38,396 nt of DNA, taken from the IMG/VR virus record IMGVR_UViG_3300009702_000051, positions 1 to 38,396 of that record, one strand, 5' to 3'. The translations under genes were made by a program, and so were the position numbers. Source of the DNA: a virus. The notes under the pieces are model-generated. The model was not told the DNA's origin, did no database searches, and worked only from the letters and a program-made list of their open reading frames with translations. Shown in pieces: positions 17,915 through 24,377 of this stretch (position 1 is the stretch's first letter; each line of letters starts with the position of its first letter).

Positions 17915-17943
17915 TTGATTTTTTCAAAGAAGTCCTCTATAAT
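17915..17943 (+). promoter_or_regulatory. Promoter for HTH-queDE-folE segment
   Basis: TTGATT (17915-17920), a 17-bp spacer and TATAAT (17938-17943) extended as TATAATATAGA, 51 bp before the ATG at 17995. The spacer carries AGAAGTCC just before the -10, as in the 12477 promoter. Confidence 0.78.
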
Positions 17944-17994
17944 ATAGATGTAGATTTTCACTAACTTTTTTTCACCCTTCACAAGGAGTAGCAC

Positions 17995-18291
17995 ATGTCT
18001 GAATCAGAAACCGCACGCATTACCGAACTTCTGAATGAGTTTTTCAGCCTGACTTCCACCGTGGTCGATGCGGCCGAAACCCTGGGTATACATATCCAAT
18101 ATGCTCGGCAACTGTTGCATAGCCACGAAGGATTTGCGGACAAAACTTTTCGCGTCGGCAACAAGGTTTTCTATCTGACCTCTTGGGTCGCAGAAGTCGC
18201 AGAAGAGCGGCGTCTTCAAGCAGAGAGTCGCAAAGTAACTATTGCCAAATTTGCCGAACCTGAAGAAGAAGAAGAAGTTGTGCCAGCTTAA
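17995..18291 (+). CDS. Small excisionase-like HTH protein, acidic tail
   Basis: The 98-residue protein has a probable helix-turn-helix in VDAAETLGIHIQYARQLLHS, followed by FRVGNKVFYLTSWVAEVAEERR. This is the strand-helix wing seen in MerR/excisionase-type (HTH_17) domains. The last 15 residues are strongly acidic (EPEEEEEVV). The architecture matches the proteins at 21347, 24019 and 24378, so it belongs to a family expanded in this phage. The SD AAGGAG lies six bases before the ATG. It is first behind a strong promoter, so an early regulator is plausible. Confidence 0.75.
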   Translation: MSESETARITELLNEFFSLTSTVVDAAETLGIHIQYARQLLHSHEGFADKTFRVGNKVFYLTSWVAEVAEERRLQAESRKVTIAKFAEPEEEEEVVPA

Positions 18292-18326
18292 GTTGGCTTA
18301 GTCTCTAACACAGAGAGGAATTGACT

Positions 18327-18908
18327 ATGTCAGACGTAATGAAAGTCTCTGCCATCGCAAAAATGCTGGGGACCACACCGCAGGCAATCAACAAGTGGGT
18401 TCGCGACGGAGCACCAACCGCCTCAGAAAAACCCCGCATGATTGATCCAGAAGCTTTGCAAAAGTGGGTAGCAGCAAACGTTCTTAACAAACCCCGCACA
18501 CGCAAAACCTCAAAGAACACCCAGCCCCTTCCACGGCTGATTCATAAGGGTGATATTATCACCTGGAATCGTCGCAAAGGGCGGGGCTGGGCGTTAGCTG
18601 CTCCGAAAGACGACAAACAACCTGTAGACAACCTATACACATACATCAAACAAAACGGTACTGCAGGTTATGCCACGCAACAAAAACTTCGGCAGCAGTT
18701 TGATGCTGGTGAGGTTTACTTTCTTGACCCCGTGGAAGCCCTCATCTTCATCTACGGACAGCTTAAAGCCCGACAAGAGCACAGTTCGACAGAAGCTCTT
18801 GAAAACGGAACTACGTTACTAACCTCAGCCTTGCAAGAACTCACTGCTTGGCGCGAAGACATGCAAAGGAATCAAGATGACGATAATCACGAAACGCAAA
18901 TCGTTTGA
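18327..18908 (+). CDS. HTH DNA-binding protein of unknown function
   Basis: The 193-residue protein starts with a MerR/excisionase-like HTH (KVSAIAKMLGTTPQAINKWVRDG), then a basic linker (KPRTRKTSKN). A middle region, KGDIITWNRRKGRGWAL, follows, and the C-terminus is helical and charged. The ATG at 18327 lies eight bases after GAGAGG; the in-frame TTG two codons earlier is unlikely. Its 3' end overlaps queD by 32 bp, so it is co-transcribed with the preQ0 genes and may regulate them or the replication block. I do not recognise the C-terminal part. Confidence 0.75.
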   Translation: MSDVMKVSAIAKMLGTTPQAINKWVRDGAPTASEKPRMIDPEALQKWVAANVLNKPRTRKTSKNTQPLPRLIHKGDIITWNRRKGRGWALAAPKDDKQPVDNLYTYIKQNGTAGYATQQKLRQQFDAGEVYFLDPVEALIFIYGQLKARQEHSSTEALENGTTLLTSALQELTAWREDMQRNQDDDNHETQIV

Positions 18909-19356
18909 TGCCGCTCATTGGCTGCCAAATCACTACGGAAAGTGCCACAATTTACATGGTCATACTTACATTGTGGAATGTTCTGTTGCAGGAAATCGGC
19001 TAGATACTCCCGGCCATTCTAGCAACGGTATGGTCCTTGACTTTGCGGTTCTGAAAGAAGCCATGAACAGCATAATTATTCTTTGGGATCATCATGTCCT
19101 AACACCTTACACGCACGACCAGCTGGTACAATTGTTCAAAAACAACAAAAAACAGCTTGAACAATTCGGCTTACGACATGCCCGCTGTGTTCCAATTGGT
19201 GAGGACACTACTGCAGAGAACTTAGCACACATTTTTGCCGAACACATCTATGATGCACTTCAAGGTCGAAAAATTGCTTTCGACTTTGTTCGAATACTGC
19301 TTCACGAAACACCTGATTCCTGGGCCATCGCAGAAATTCCACAGCGGGGAGAGTGA
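18877..19356 (+). CDS. queD: 6-carboxytetrahydropterin synthase QueD
   Basis: QueD turns dihydroneopterin triphosphate into 6-carboxytetrahydropterin, the second step of preQ0 synthesis. The 159-residue protein has the zinc histidines H14, H27 and H29, the catalytic Cys23 within FDAAH...KCHNLHGHTY, and a later GEDTTAENLA motif. It is about 40 residues longer than typical QueD, mainly through an insertion around residues 80-110. AAAGGAATC precedes the ATG. The stop codon is one base from the queE start. Confidence 0.94.
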   Translation: MTIITKRKSFDAAHWLPNHYGKCHNLHGHTYIVECSVAGNRLDTPGHSSNGMVLDFAVLKEAMNSIIILWDHHVLTPYTHDQLVQLFKNNKKQLEQFGLRHARCVPIGEDTTAENLAHIFAEHIYDALQGRKIAFDFVRILLHETPDSWAIAEIPQRGE

Positions 19357-19357
19357 G

Positions 19358-20083
19358 ATGAACGTAATTGAAATCTACAAAGCTGCCCAAGGTGAAGGTA
19401 TGCGTGTCGGACAACCAACGGTTTTTGTACGACTCGCTGGCTGCACCGTTGGTTGTCGGTGGTGCGACACCAAATTTAGCTGGAAGGCCGCACAAGGTAC
19501 TACCTATACACCACAAGAACTTTGTGATGCCTTTCTGCAGTACGGTATAAACAGTCTTGTGCTTACGGGAGGCGAACCCATGCAGCACCCAGCAGCTGCT
19601 TTGGGTGAGTTTCTCGATCTAACTGTGCCTCATGTACGAGACATAACGATCGAAACTAGCGGCATTGTTTTTCCCGCATTCACGCTCAACACACAACCAC
19701 CTTTCCCACTGCTGTGGTCCGTAGCACCAAAACTTCCTGCCGCAAAAACCCGGACAACTTTTCCAAACCTTCGTAAGTGGGTCGATATTGCCACTTCTCG
19801 GGGTGAACCTATCCAGTTCAAGTTCGTTGTTTCATCTCAACTCGAAATTGACTTGGTTAAGATACTTCTACACACCCACAACATATCCACCTACGTCCCG
19901 GTTATCATACAACCAACAACTGTATTCAAACCCGCCTCACAACCGGAAGTTGTTAAATCCCTCTTGACAAGCACTCGACAAATGCAAGAATACTTGCTTA
20001 AACAGGACTGGACCAACAAATACCAGATCTACATTCGTCCACAAATGCATGCCCTTCTCTACGGGCAGAAACGAGGTATCTAA
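19358..20083 (+). CDS. queE: 7-carboxy-7-deazaguanine synthase QueE (radical SAM)
   Basis: QueE is a radical SAM enzyme that contracts the pterin ring to 7-carboxy-7-deazaguanine. The 241-residue protein has the [4Fe-4S] motif CTVGCRWC (C29, C33, C36; CX3CX2C), an N-terminal IYKAAQGEGMRVGQP typical of QueE, and TGGEPM. The ATG at 19358 sits behind GGGGAGAGTGAG and one base after the queD stop codon; the frame is open further upstream but that part overlaps queD. The product feeds QueC. Confidence 0.94.
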   Translation: MNVIEIYKAAQGEGMRVGQPTVFVRLAGCTVGCRWCDTKFSWKAAQGTTYTPQELCDAFLQYGINSLVLTGGEPMQHPAAALGEFLDLTVPHVRDITIETSGIVFPAFTLNTQPPFPLLWSVAPKLPAAKTRTTFPNLRKWVDIATSRGEPIQFKFVVSSQLEIDLVKILLHTHNISTYVPVIIQPTTVFKPASQPEVVKSLLTSTRQMQEYLLKQDWTNKYQIYIRPQMHALLYGQKRGI

Positions 20084-20086
20084 CTA

Positions 20087-20680
20087 ATGGCACTAGAAAA
20101 TGCCGCTGAACAGGCTTTTGCTATATTCATGCGTGAAATCGGCTTTCCGCCCGAACACAGTCTTCACCTACGCAACACTCCACACCGCGTAACAAAGATG
20201 TTCCGAGAAATGTTCTACGGTGTAGACAAAGAACCAAAACTAACTGCCTTTGACATCGAAGAATATGTTCCTGGACACGTTGGAGATCCTGGAATCGTTG
20301 TTGTTCGAGACATTCCTTTCTACTCAATCTGCGCTCACCACTTCCTGCCCTTTTTCGGTACTGCTCATGTTGCCTACATCCCCGAAAGAAAACTTCTAGG
20401 TCTTTCTAAATTTGCCCGTGTGGTAACAGCTATGGCTGCAGGACCACAAGTCCAAGAAGACATCGGTTCGCAAACAGCGGATTATATTCAGAAAATTCTT
20501 CAGCCTTTGGCAATCGGTGTGGTACTCCAAGCAACACATATGTGCATGTCGGCCAGAGGCGTTAAAGCGCATGGGGCTTCTACGGTTACTTCCGCCTTGC
20601 GCGGTATTTTCTTCTCTGATGCACGAGCTAGAGAGGAAATGTACCGTTTAATCACTATTCCACACGGGGGAGGATTTTAA
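20087..20680 (+). CDS. folE: GTP cyclohydrolase I FolE
   Basis: FolE opens GTP to dihydroneopterin triphosphate, the entry step of preQ0 (and folate) synthesis. The 197-residue protein has the zinc/active-site motifs SICAHHFLPFFG, LLGLSKFARVV and the C-terminal MCMSARGVKAHGASTVTSALRG. It is four bases after queE, with a GAGG ten bases upstream. Together with queD, queE and queC it gives the phage a full GTP-to-preQ0 route independent of the host. Confidence 0.95.
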   Translation: MALENAAEQAFAIFMREIGFPPEHSLHLRNTPHRVTKMFREMFYGVDKEPKLTAFDIEEYVPGHVGDPGIVVVRDIPFYSICAHHFLPFFGTAHVAYIPERKLLGLSKFARVVTAMAAGPQVQEDIGSQTADYIQKILQPLAIGVVLQATHMCMSARGVKAHGASTVTSALRGIFFSDARAREEMYRLITIPHGGGF

Positions 20681-21132
20681 TGAGTTCGCTGCAGCAGCGT
20701 TTTTGGTCTAAGGTTTGGATTGATCCTGATTCTGATTGTTGGATTTGGGAGGCGGCAAAAACAGCTGGTGGTTACGGCCAAATAGCAGTTAACGGAAAAC
20801 CCGCCTACGCTAACCGAGTTTCATACGAGCGCGACATTGGACCGCTTTTACCAGGGCAAATTCTAATGCATCTGTGTGGTGAACCGTCTTGCGTAAATCC
20901 AAACCACATGTTCGCAGGAACCCCTGCTGAAGTAGCTGCTAAGCGAAAAGAATTGAATATGCCGAAAAAAGAACCCAACGTTGAGCTCAGCGTTTCCACA
21001 CGGGAGAAAATTCGGCGGAGATACGAAGCGGGGCAGACGCAAGTTTCATTGGCTCGTGAATACGGTATTACGCAGGCTAGGGTTGCTTACATCTGCCAGC
21101 GATTTGAGTATGACTCTTATGTAGGACATTAG
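20680..21132 (+). CDS. HNH endonuclease with C-terminal HTH (paralogue)
   Basis: The 150-residue protein is organised like the HNH protein at 7023. It opens RFWSKVWIDPDSDCWIWEAAKTAGGYG, has the core MHLCGEPSCVNPNHMFAGT, and ends in a helix-turn-helix (YEAGQTQVSLAREYGITQARVAYICQ). Its ATG overlaps the folE stop codon (TAATG). It closes the replication/modification segment, and the GC-rich block begins soon after. Two related HNH genes at module borders suggest homing mobility. Confidence 0.87.
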   Translation: MSSLQQRFWSKVWIDPDSDCWIWEAAKTAGGYGQIAVNGKPAYANRVSYERDIGPLLPGQILMHLCGEPSCVNPNHMFAGTPAEVAAKRKELNMPKKEPNVELSVSTREKIRRRYEAGQTQVSLAREYGITQARVAYICQRFEYDSYVGH

Positions 21133-21253
21133 TATTTTGTAGGACGTTATTTTTTTTCTAGATGTCTAGGAATAAAGCCCGAATCACCCAGACCATTTCT
21201 AGTGTTGGATTTACCAGAAAAGAACCGTTCAAAAACCTACACCGAATTACGTA

Positions 21254-21282
21254 GAGATTTTCACTCCAAAGGGGAGTATAAT
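21254..21282 (+). promoter_or_regulatory. Possible promoter for the small HTH gene at 21347
   Basis: A perfect TATAAT, extended TATAATTTAGA, is at 21277-21282 with a poor -35 (GAGATT at 21254-21259, 17-bp spacer). It lies 64 bp before the ATG. A GGGGAG precedes the -10 where the other promoters are AT-rich, so activation by a regulator is possible. Confidence 0.45.
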
Positions 21283-21346
21283 TTAGATGTGGAACAAACA
21301 TCGGAATCCCCCGGTGTACCCACTTCAACCCTTAAGGAGTTTTGTC

Positions 21347-21580
21347 ATGACCAGTTCGAACCAGGAAATCCCGGAAGTCCAGAACGTCAACGAGACCATT
21401 GGACCGGACAAGGTAGTCACCTTCGGATCCGCTGCGAAGTACCTTGGGGTCAGGTACCAACAGGTATATCAACGAGTCCAACGAGGTCGGATGAAATCGA
21501 CGGTCGTTTTTGGACGGAAGTGTGTATTCCTAGCTGAAGTAGAGGAGTGGAAGGACCAACGAAGTTTACTGGGTAAGTAG
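21347..21580 (+). CDS. Small excisionase-like HTH protein
   Basis: This 77-residue protein carries the HTH signature FGSAAKYLGVRYQQVYQRVQ, then the wing FGRKCVFLAEVEEWKDQR. The signature AARYLG-RYQQ-YQ recurs in the minus-strand proteins at 24019 and 24378, so the three are close paralogues. AAGGAG lies seven bases before the ATG. Base composition is clearly more GC-rich than the genes to its left. It is followed by a strong terminator. A regulator of the nearby block is the likeliest role. Confidence 0.82.
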   Translation: MTSSNQEIPEVQNVNETIGPDKVVTFGSAAKYLGVRYQQVYQRVQRGRMKSTVVFGRKCVFLAEVEEWKDQRSLLGK

Positions 21581-21586
21581 TTCGTA

Positions 21587-21635
21587 GGTGGACTGGTGTT
21601 TATTGGACACCAGTCCACCACATTTATTTTTTTTT
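21587..21635 (+). terminator. Rho-independent terminator
   Basis: A perfect 13-bp stem (21587-21599 with 21607-21619, arm GGTGGACTGGTGT) with a 7-base loop is followed by ATTTATTTTTTTTT. It lies seven bases after the stop codon of the HTH gene. A run of ten C and four G follows at 21639-21652. Confidence 0.9.
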
Positions 21636-21675
21636 CCTCCCCCCCCCCGGGGACCATCCGAAAGGACCACGACTA

Positions 21676-21867
21676 GTGAGTACCGATCAGGAAATCCGAC
21701 GAATCAAAGACCTCCGTCAGGAATACCTCAACGCGTGGGAGACCGCCAAGACTCTTCACCTCAACAACGACCCCAAGTTCCCCATCGCCCTGGAGAAGGA
21801 GGACATCGCGTACCGTCGTTGGCGGGTCGCGATTGAAACATTCCGACGTAAACAATACGTACACTAA
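21676..21867 (+). CDS. Small charged helical protein, paralogue of the protein at 32634
   Basis: The 63-residue protein is highly charged and probably all helical (EIRRIKDLRQEYLNAWETAK...). The segment YLNAWETAKTLHLNNDPKFP followed by ALEKEDIAYRR aligns well with the C-terminal half of the protein at 32634. It starts at GTG 21676, nine bases behind AAAGGA. It lies between two strong terminators, so it may be transcribed only by read-through or from an unseen promoter. Function unknown. Confidence 0.7.
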   Translation: MSTDQEIRRIKDLRQEYLNAWETAKTLHLNNDPKFPIALEKEDIAYRRWRVAIETFRRKQYVH

Positions 21868-21874
21868 GGACCCC

Positions 21875-21906
21875 GGGGGGACGGACTACTTCGTCCCCCC
21901 CCATTT
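21875..21906 (+). terminator. Rho-independent terminator
   Basis: A 9-bp GC-rich stem (GGGGGGACG at 21875-21883 with 21892-21900) and an 8-base loop are followed by CCATTTTTA. It lies eight bases after the stop codon at 21867 and ends plus-strand transcription before the tandem array. Confidence 0.8.
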
Positions 21907-21911
21907 TTACC

Positions 21912-21955
21912 CCCGTTCAGGACTTCGTCAACTCCCGTTCAGGATTTCGTCAACT
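21912..21955. repeat. Tandem 22-bp repeat, two copies
   Basis: Two adjacent 22-bp units, 21912-21933 and 21934-21955, differ at one base. Each begins CCCGTTCAGGA and ends TTCGTCAACT. They precede the 25-bp array in the same non-coding convergent gap. Confidence 0.9.
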
Positions 21956-21976
21956 CCGCAACCTGGTCCCGACCCA

Positions 21977-22201
21977 GTCCCGGGAAAAATGGGTCAATGA
22001 TGTCCCGGGAAAAATGGGTCAATGATGTCCCGGGAAAAATGGGTCAATGATGTCCCATCTTTTCTCCGTCAATGATGTCCCAGAACAAAGCGGTCAATGA
22101 TGTCCCGTCTTTTCTCCTTCAATGATGCCCCAGGAAAAATGGGTCAATGATGTCCCAAGCAAGAACATTCAATGATGCCCCAGGCAAGAACATTCAATGA
22201 T
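21977..22201. repeat. Nine-unit 25-bp tandem array (iteron-like)
   Basis: Nine units of exactly 25 bp run from 21977 to 22201. Each has a constant 13-bp block (TCAATGATGYCCC, read across the unit junction) and a 12-bp variable block. The variable blocks fall into classes: GGGAAAAATGGG (units 1-3, near-copy in 7), RTCTTTTCTCCK (4, 6), AGAACAAAGCGG (5) and ARGCAAGAACAT (8, 9). It fills the gap between convergent genes (stops at 21867 and 22207) and has no coding potential because the period is not a multiple of three. An iteron-type origin or protein-binding array is plausible. Confidence 0.93.
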
Positions 22202-22206
22202 GCTGC

Positions 22207-22761
22207 CTACTCCAAGTCATTCTGCACCTTACGAACACTATTCAGCGCCTCAGCAAGACTCTGTCTCAAAGCATCTACACGGGCCAGTAAGTCATCCTCG
22301 TACTTGTCTAGGGCCCCCGATACCTCTGCCGACCACACATCATACTCTGACGAATGCTTCATAACATCCCCCAGCATCCTGTTCCCAGCCTCTATTGCCC
22401 GTACGACCTCTTCGCCGTCTCGCTGGATGAATGCAGCATAATCACCCAACTCTTCTCGGAATGCTACTACACAATCCCGCGCTTCCTGTTCCTGTTCCCG
22501 CAACGTAGTCCGACGAAGCACCAGGTGCCATTTGGTCGTACCGGAAGTACGCCTGGGGTAGCATTCGATTCCACGATACTGCATGACAAACGAAAGCCTA
22601 CCCGGAAAACCCTTCTCGGACCATCCCATACCCCGCTTCAGGGCAATGAAGTCATTCAAGGACTTCCGCAACTTGTCCTCCCACTCCTCATACGTCAGAC
22701 CCTGATCATAAGCCTCCTGCGACATACGATCCCGCGCTTCTACATCGACTTCGAAGAACAT
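22207..22761 (-). CDS. Hypothetical acidic helical protein
   Basis: The 184-residue protein has an excellent SD (AGGAGG, five bases from the ATG) and a dedicated promoter 49 bp upstream. Residues 1-70 contain LTYEEWEDKLRKSLNDF and a middle beta-like YRGIECYPRR. The rest is strongly helical and charged, ending in a probable coiled coil (SGALDKYEDDLLARVDALRQ). There is no transmembrane segment and no recognised family. It is the last gene of the minus-strand GC-rich cassette, just before the 25-bp array. Confidence 0.78.
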   Translation of the reverse strand: MFFEVDVEARDRMSQEAYDQGLTYEEWEDKLRKSLNDFIALKRGMGWSEKGFPGRLSFVMQYRGIECYPRRTSGTTKWHLVLRRTTLREQEQEARDCVVAFREELGDYAAFIQRDGEEVVRAIEAGNRMLGDVMKHSSEYDVWSAEVSGALDKYEDDLLARVDALRQSLAEALNSVRKVQNDLE

Positions 22762-22809
22762 TTGTACCTCCTAGAATATGAACCGGTCCAATACCGATCC
22801 TCTACCTAT

Positions 22810-22839
22810 ATTATAACGTAGACCTGGGGGTCTTTTCAA
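22810..22839 (-). promoter_or_regulatory. Minus-strand promoter for the 22207 gene
   Basis: Read on the minus strand: TTGAAA (complement of 22834-22839), an 18-bp spacer and TATAAT extended to TATAATATAGG (from the complement of 22810-22815). Upstream lies AAAAAGTCTAATTGAAAT (complement of ~22846-22863), which recurs at the same distance in the promoter at 25093. Confidence 0.78.
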
Positions 22840-22916
22840 TCCGACATTTCAATTAGACTTTTTGGCGTCACGACCCCCAGGCCCCAGGCGCATACGCAGC
22901 CTGATGACAACATGGA

Positions 22917-23312
22917 CTAATGATCAGCCGCCGCCAAAAGCTGCATCTGACAAAATAACACGGTAGGATCAGTCGAAAGAATCGGTCGATCCGGATCACG
23001 CCACATATTCAAAAGAGTCATGACGTCATCCATTACTTTGGTCCGCTGTTCGTACAACTCGTCAAACAACCGGGACGCATCTTCAAACCGTTTCGAGTCC
23101 CGCGGAATATCCTGACTCCCCAAACGGTCAAAAAGTTTCTGGGTCTTATGTAAATAGTCCAATCCCGCACGTACCTGAGTACGCCGCATTATCTCACGAG
23201 CCGCATTCTCCACACCGTACACTTCAACAAGCTGCGTCTCATTCAGCACGGTTATAGTCTCATATCCCTTCAGCATTCGGTACGTGATACCCGCCACAAA
23301 TTTCGTATCCAA
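22917..23312 (-). CDS. Hypothetical helical protein
   Basis: The ~131-residue protein is mainly helical and charged, with an Arg/Glu-rich middle (ENAAREIMRRTQVRAG, DASRLFDELYEQRTKVMDDVM). The best start is a TTG at 23312, nine bases behind GAAAGGA. The nearest ATG is 12 codons downstream. An ATG just upstream is out of frame. It belongs to the minus-strand cassette 22.2-24.9 kb. I do not recognise it. Confidence 0.65.
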   Translation of the reverse strand: MDTKFVAGITYRMLKGYETITVLNETQLVEVYGVENAAREIMRRTQVRAGLDYLHKTQKLFDRLGSQDIPRDSKRFEDASRLFDELYEQRTKVMDDVMTLLNMWRDPDRPILSTDPTVLFCQMQLLAAADH

Positions 23313-23360
23313 CTTGCACCATCCTTTCGACTAACTAGCACTCCACACGGGGGAAGATTC

Positions 23361-23388
23361 GGGGAGGGCTAAGGCTGCGGCCCTCCCC
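23361..23388. other. GC-rich hairpin between small minus-strand genes
   Basis: A perfect 9-bp stem (GGGGAGGGC at 23361-23369 with 23380-23388) with a 10-base loop lies between the stop codon of the 67-residue gene (23399) and the next start (23312). No clear U-tract follows on the minus strand, so it could be an attenuator or mRNA-stability structure rather than a full terminator. Confidence 0.6.
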
Positions 23389-23398
23389 CTCAATGACG

Positions 23399-23602
23399 CT
23401 ACAGCACAATGAAGCCGCGGGCGGCTCGAATTTCGGCCGAAAGTTCCTCGACAGTCGCCCGCAACTCGTCACGGTCTCGAGTCACTTCCTGAAGTTCCTT
23501 GTAAACTAACCGGTACTGGCGGCGTATTTCCTCCAAGCTCCCTTCCAGCTGGGTCTTGGCATCGTCAATAATCCAATTGATCGGTAGTGGTTGATCTGAC
23601 AT
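23399..23602 (-). CDS. Small coiled-coil protein
   Basis: The 67-residue protein is almost entirely predicted coiled coil from residue 15 on (heptad-like LEEIRRQYRLVYKELQ, RDELRATVEELSAEI). AGGAG is six bases before the ATG. It is likely an oligomerising accessory protein. Function unknown. Same operon direction and GC-rich composition as its neighbours. Confidence 0.75.
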   Translation of the reverse strand: MSDQPLPINWIIDDAKTQLEGSLEEIRRQYRLVYKELQEVTRDRDELRATVEELSAEIRAARGFIVL

Positions 23603-23642
23603 TAGGCTCTCCTATTCTGACGAAGTCGCTGGTTAGTTGGAA

Positions 23643-23957
23643 CTACCGTTGTGAAGCCTTTAGGACTACACGTTCTGCCCGGTCAAAAGTCTCCTCAATG
23701 TACGGGTCGAAGTCTCCCTCAATGGCCAGGTAAACGGCTCTGACGGCCGCACTAGCAACCGCAGCCGGCGCTTCTTGGTACGCACAGCGGGCAGTTTCCG
23801 CAGCCGCCAAGGTCAATTGAGAAGCCGCATCTAACGCAGTGGCGGCCGTTTCAAAGTCATTGTCGAGAATAGCCTTCTCGGCGACCTTGAAAGTGCTGTC
23901 CGACACAGCCTCTTTAGCACAGTACAATGCGAATAATGCTTTCTGTTGTACGGACAT
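23643..23957 (-). CDS. Small Ala-rich helical protein
   Basis: The frame is open to 24332, but the real start is the ATG at 23957, preceded by AAGGAGGACGTA, an ideal SD. That leaves 104 residues, very rich in Ala (YCAKEAVSDSTFKVAEKAIL, AAATALDAASQLTLAA) and probably an alpha-helical hairpin. The acidic stretch IEGDFDPYIEETFD comes near the end. Residues upstream of the ATG would overlap the neighbouring gene and do not look like protein. Function unknown. Confidence 0.75.
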   Translation of the reverse strand: MSVQQKALFALYCAKEAVSDSTFKVAEKAILDNDFETAATALDAASQLTLAAAETARCAYQEAPAAVASAAVRAVYLAIEGDFDPYIEETFDRAERVVLKASQR

Positions 23958-23975
23958 TACGTCCTCCTTTTTGAA

Positions 23976-24011
23976 GTCCACACGGCCGGGAGTTGAAACG
24001 ACCGTGTGGAC
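23976..24011. other. Hairpin built from two CCACACGG motifs
   Basis: GTCCACACGG (23976-23985) is perfectly complementary to 24002-24011, with a 16-base loop. It sits between the stop codon at 24019 and the SD of the gene at 23957. Both arms are copies of an 8-mer iterated across the window. No U-tract follows. Confidence 0.8.
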
Positions 24012-24018
24012 GGGTTTG

Positions 24019-24354
24019 CTAACGGCGCATTGCGCGCCAGTTGATGACGTCTCCAAGTCGAAGACGTTTTTTCCCCCGCTGAATGATCGGTTGAAGATGA
24101 CCAGCCTCAACTGCCTGGTAAATTTGCTGGTACCTAATGCCCAAGTACCGGGCAGCATCCCCGTACGAAACCCAAATGGTTCCCAGTTGTGAAATGGCCG
24201 ATGGACTTTCGCCCGGATTCCGCAGGATTTGGATTCCGGTAAAAGGACTCTTTTTGACTTTGAACATTTCCCGGGCACACTCCCAAGCCTCCAGGAATGT
24301 GGAAAAGTCCTTCTTGTATACCTTCTGGTCACGTTGGAATTGTAAGACTGGCAT
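24019..24354 (-). CDS. Excisionase-like HTH protein (AARYLG family)
   Basis: The 111-residue protein has an N-terminal ~55-residue region (FEAWECAREMF-type helix, then KKSPFTGIQIL) and a C-terminal HTH with VSYGDAARYLGIRYQQIYQA and a basic wing (QRGKKRLRLGDVINWRAMRR). The HTH is nearly the same as in the proteins at 21347 and 24378. AGGAG is six bases from the ATG. A DNA-binding regulator is likely. Confidence 0.82.
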   Translation of the reverse strand: MPVLQFQRDQKVYKKDFSTFLEAWECAREMFKVKKSPFTGIQILRNPGESPSAISQLGTIWVSYGDAARYLGIRYQQIYQAVEAGHLQPIIQRGKKRLRLGDVINWRAMRR

Positions 24355-24377
24355 GAATTTCTCCTAGGATACGTAGG

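Noticed and set aside
21977-22201. CRISPR array
   Set aside because: The constant block is only 13 bp and the variable part 12 bp, and variable blocks recur in classes. No cas genes are present, so it is not CRISPR.
23958-24332. N-terminal extension of the gene at 23643 (to 229 residues)
   Set aside because: A perfect SD sits before the ATG at 23957; the upstream residues overlap the HTH gene in another frame and look non-coding.
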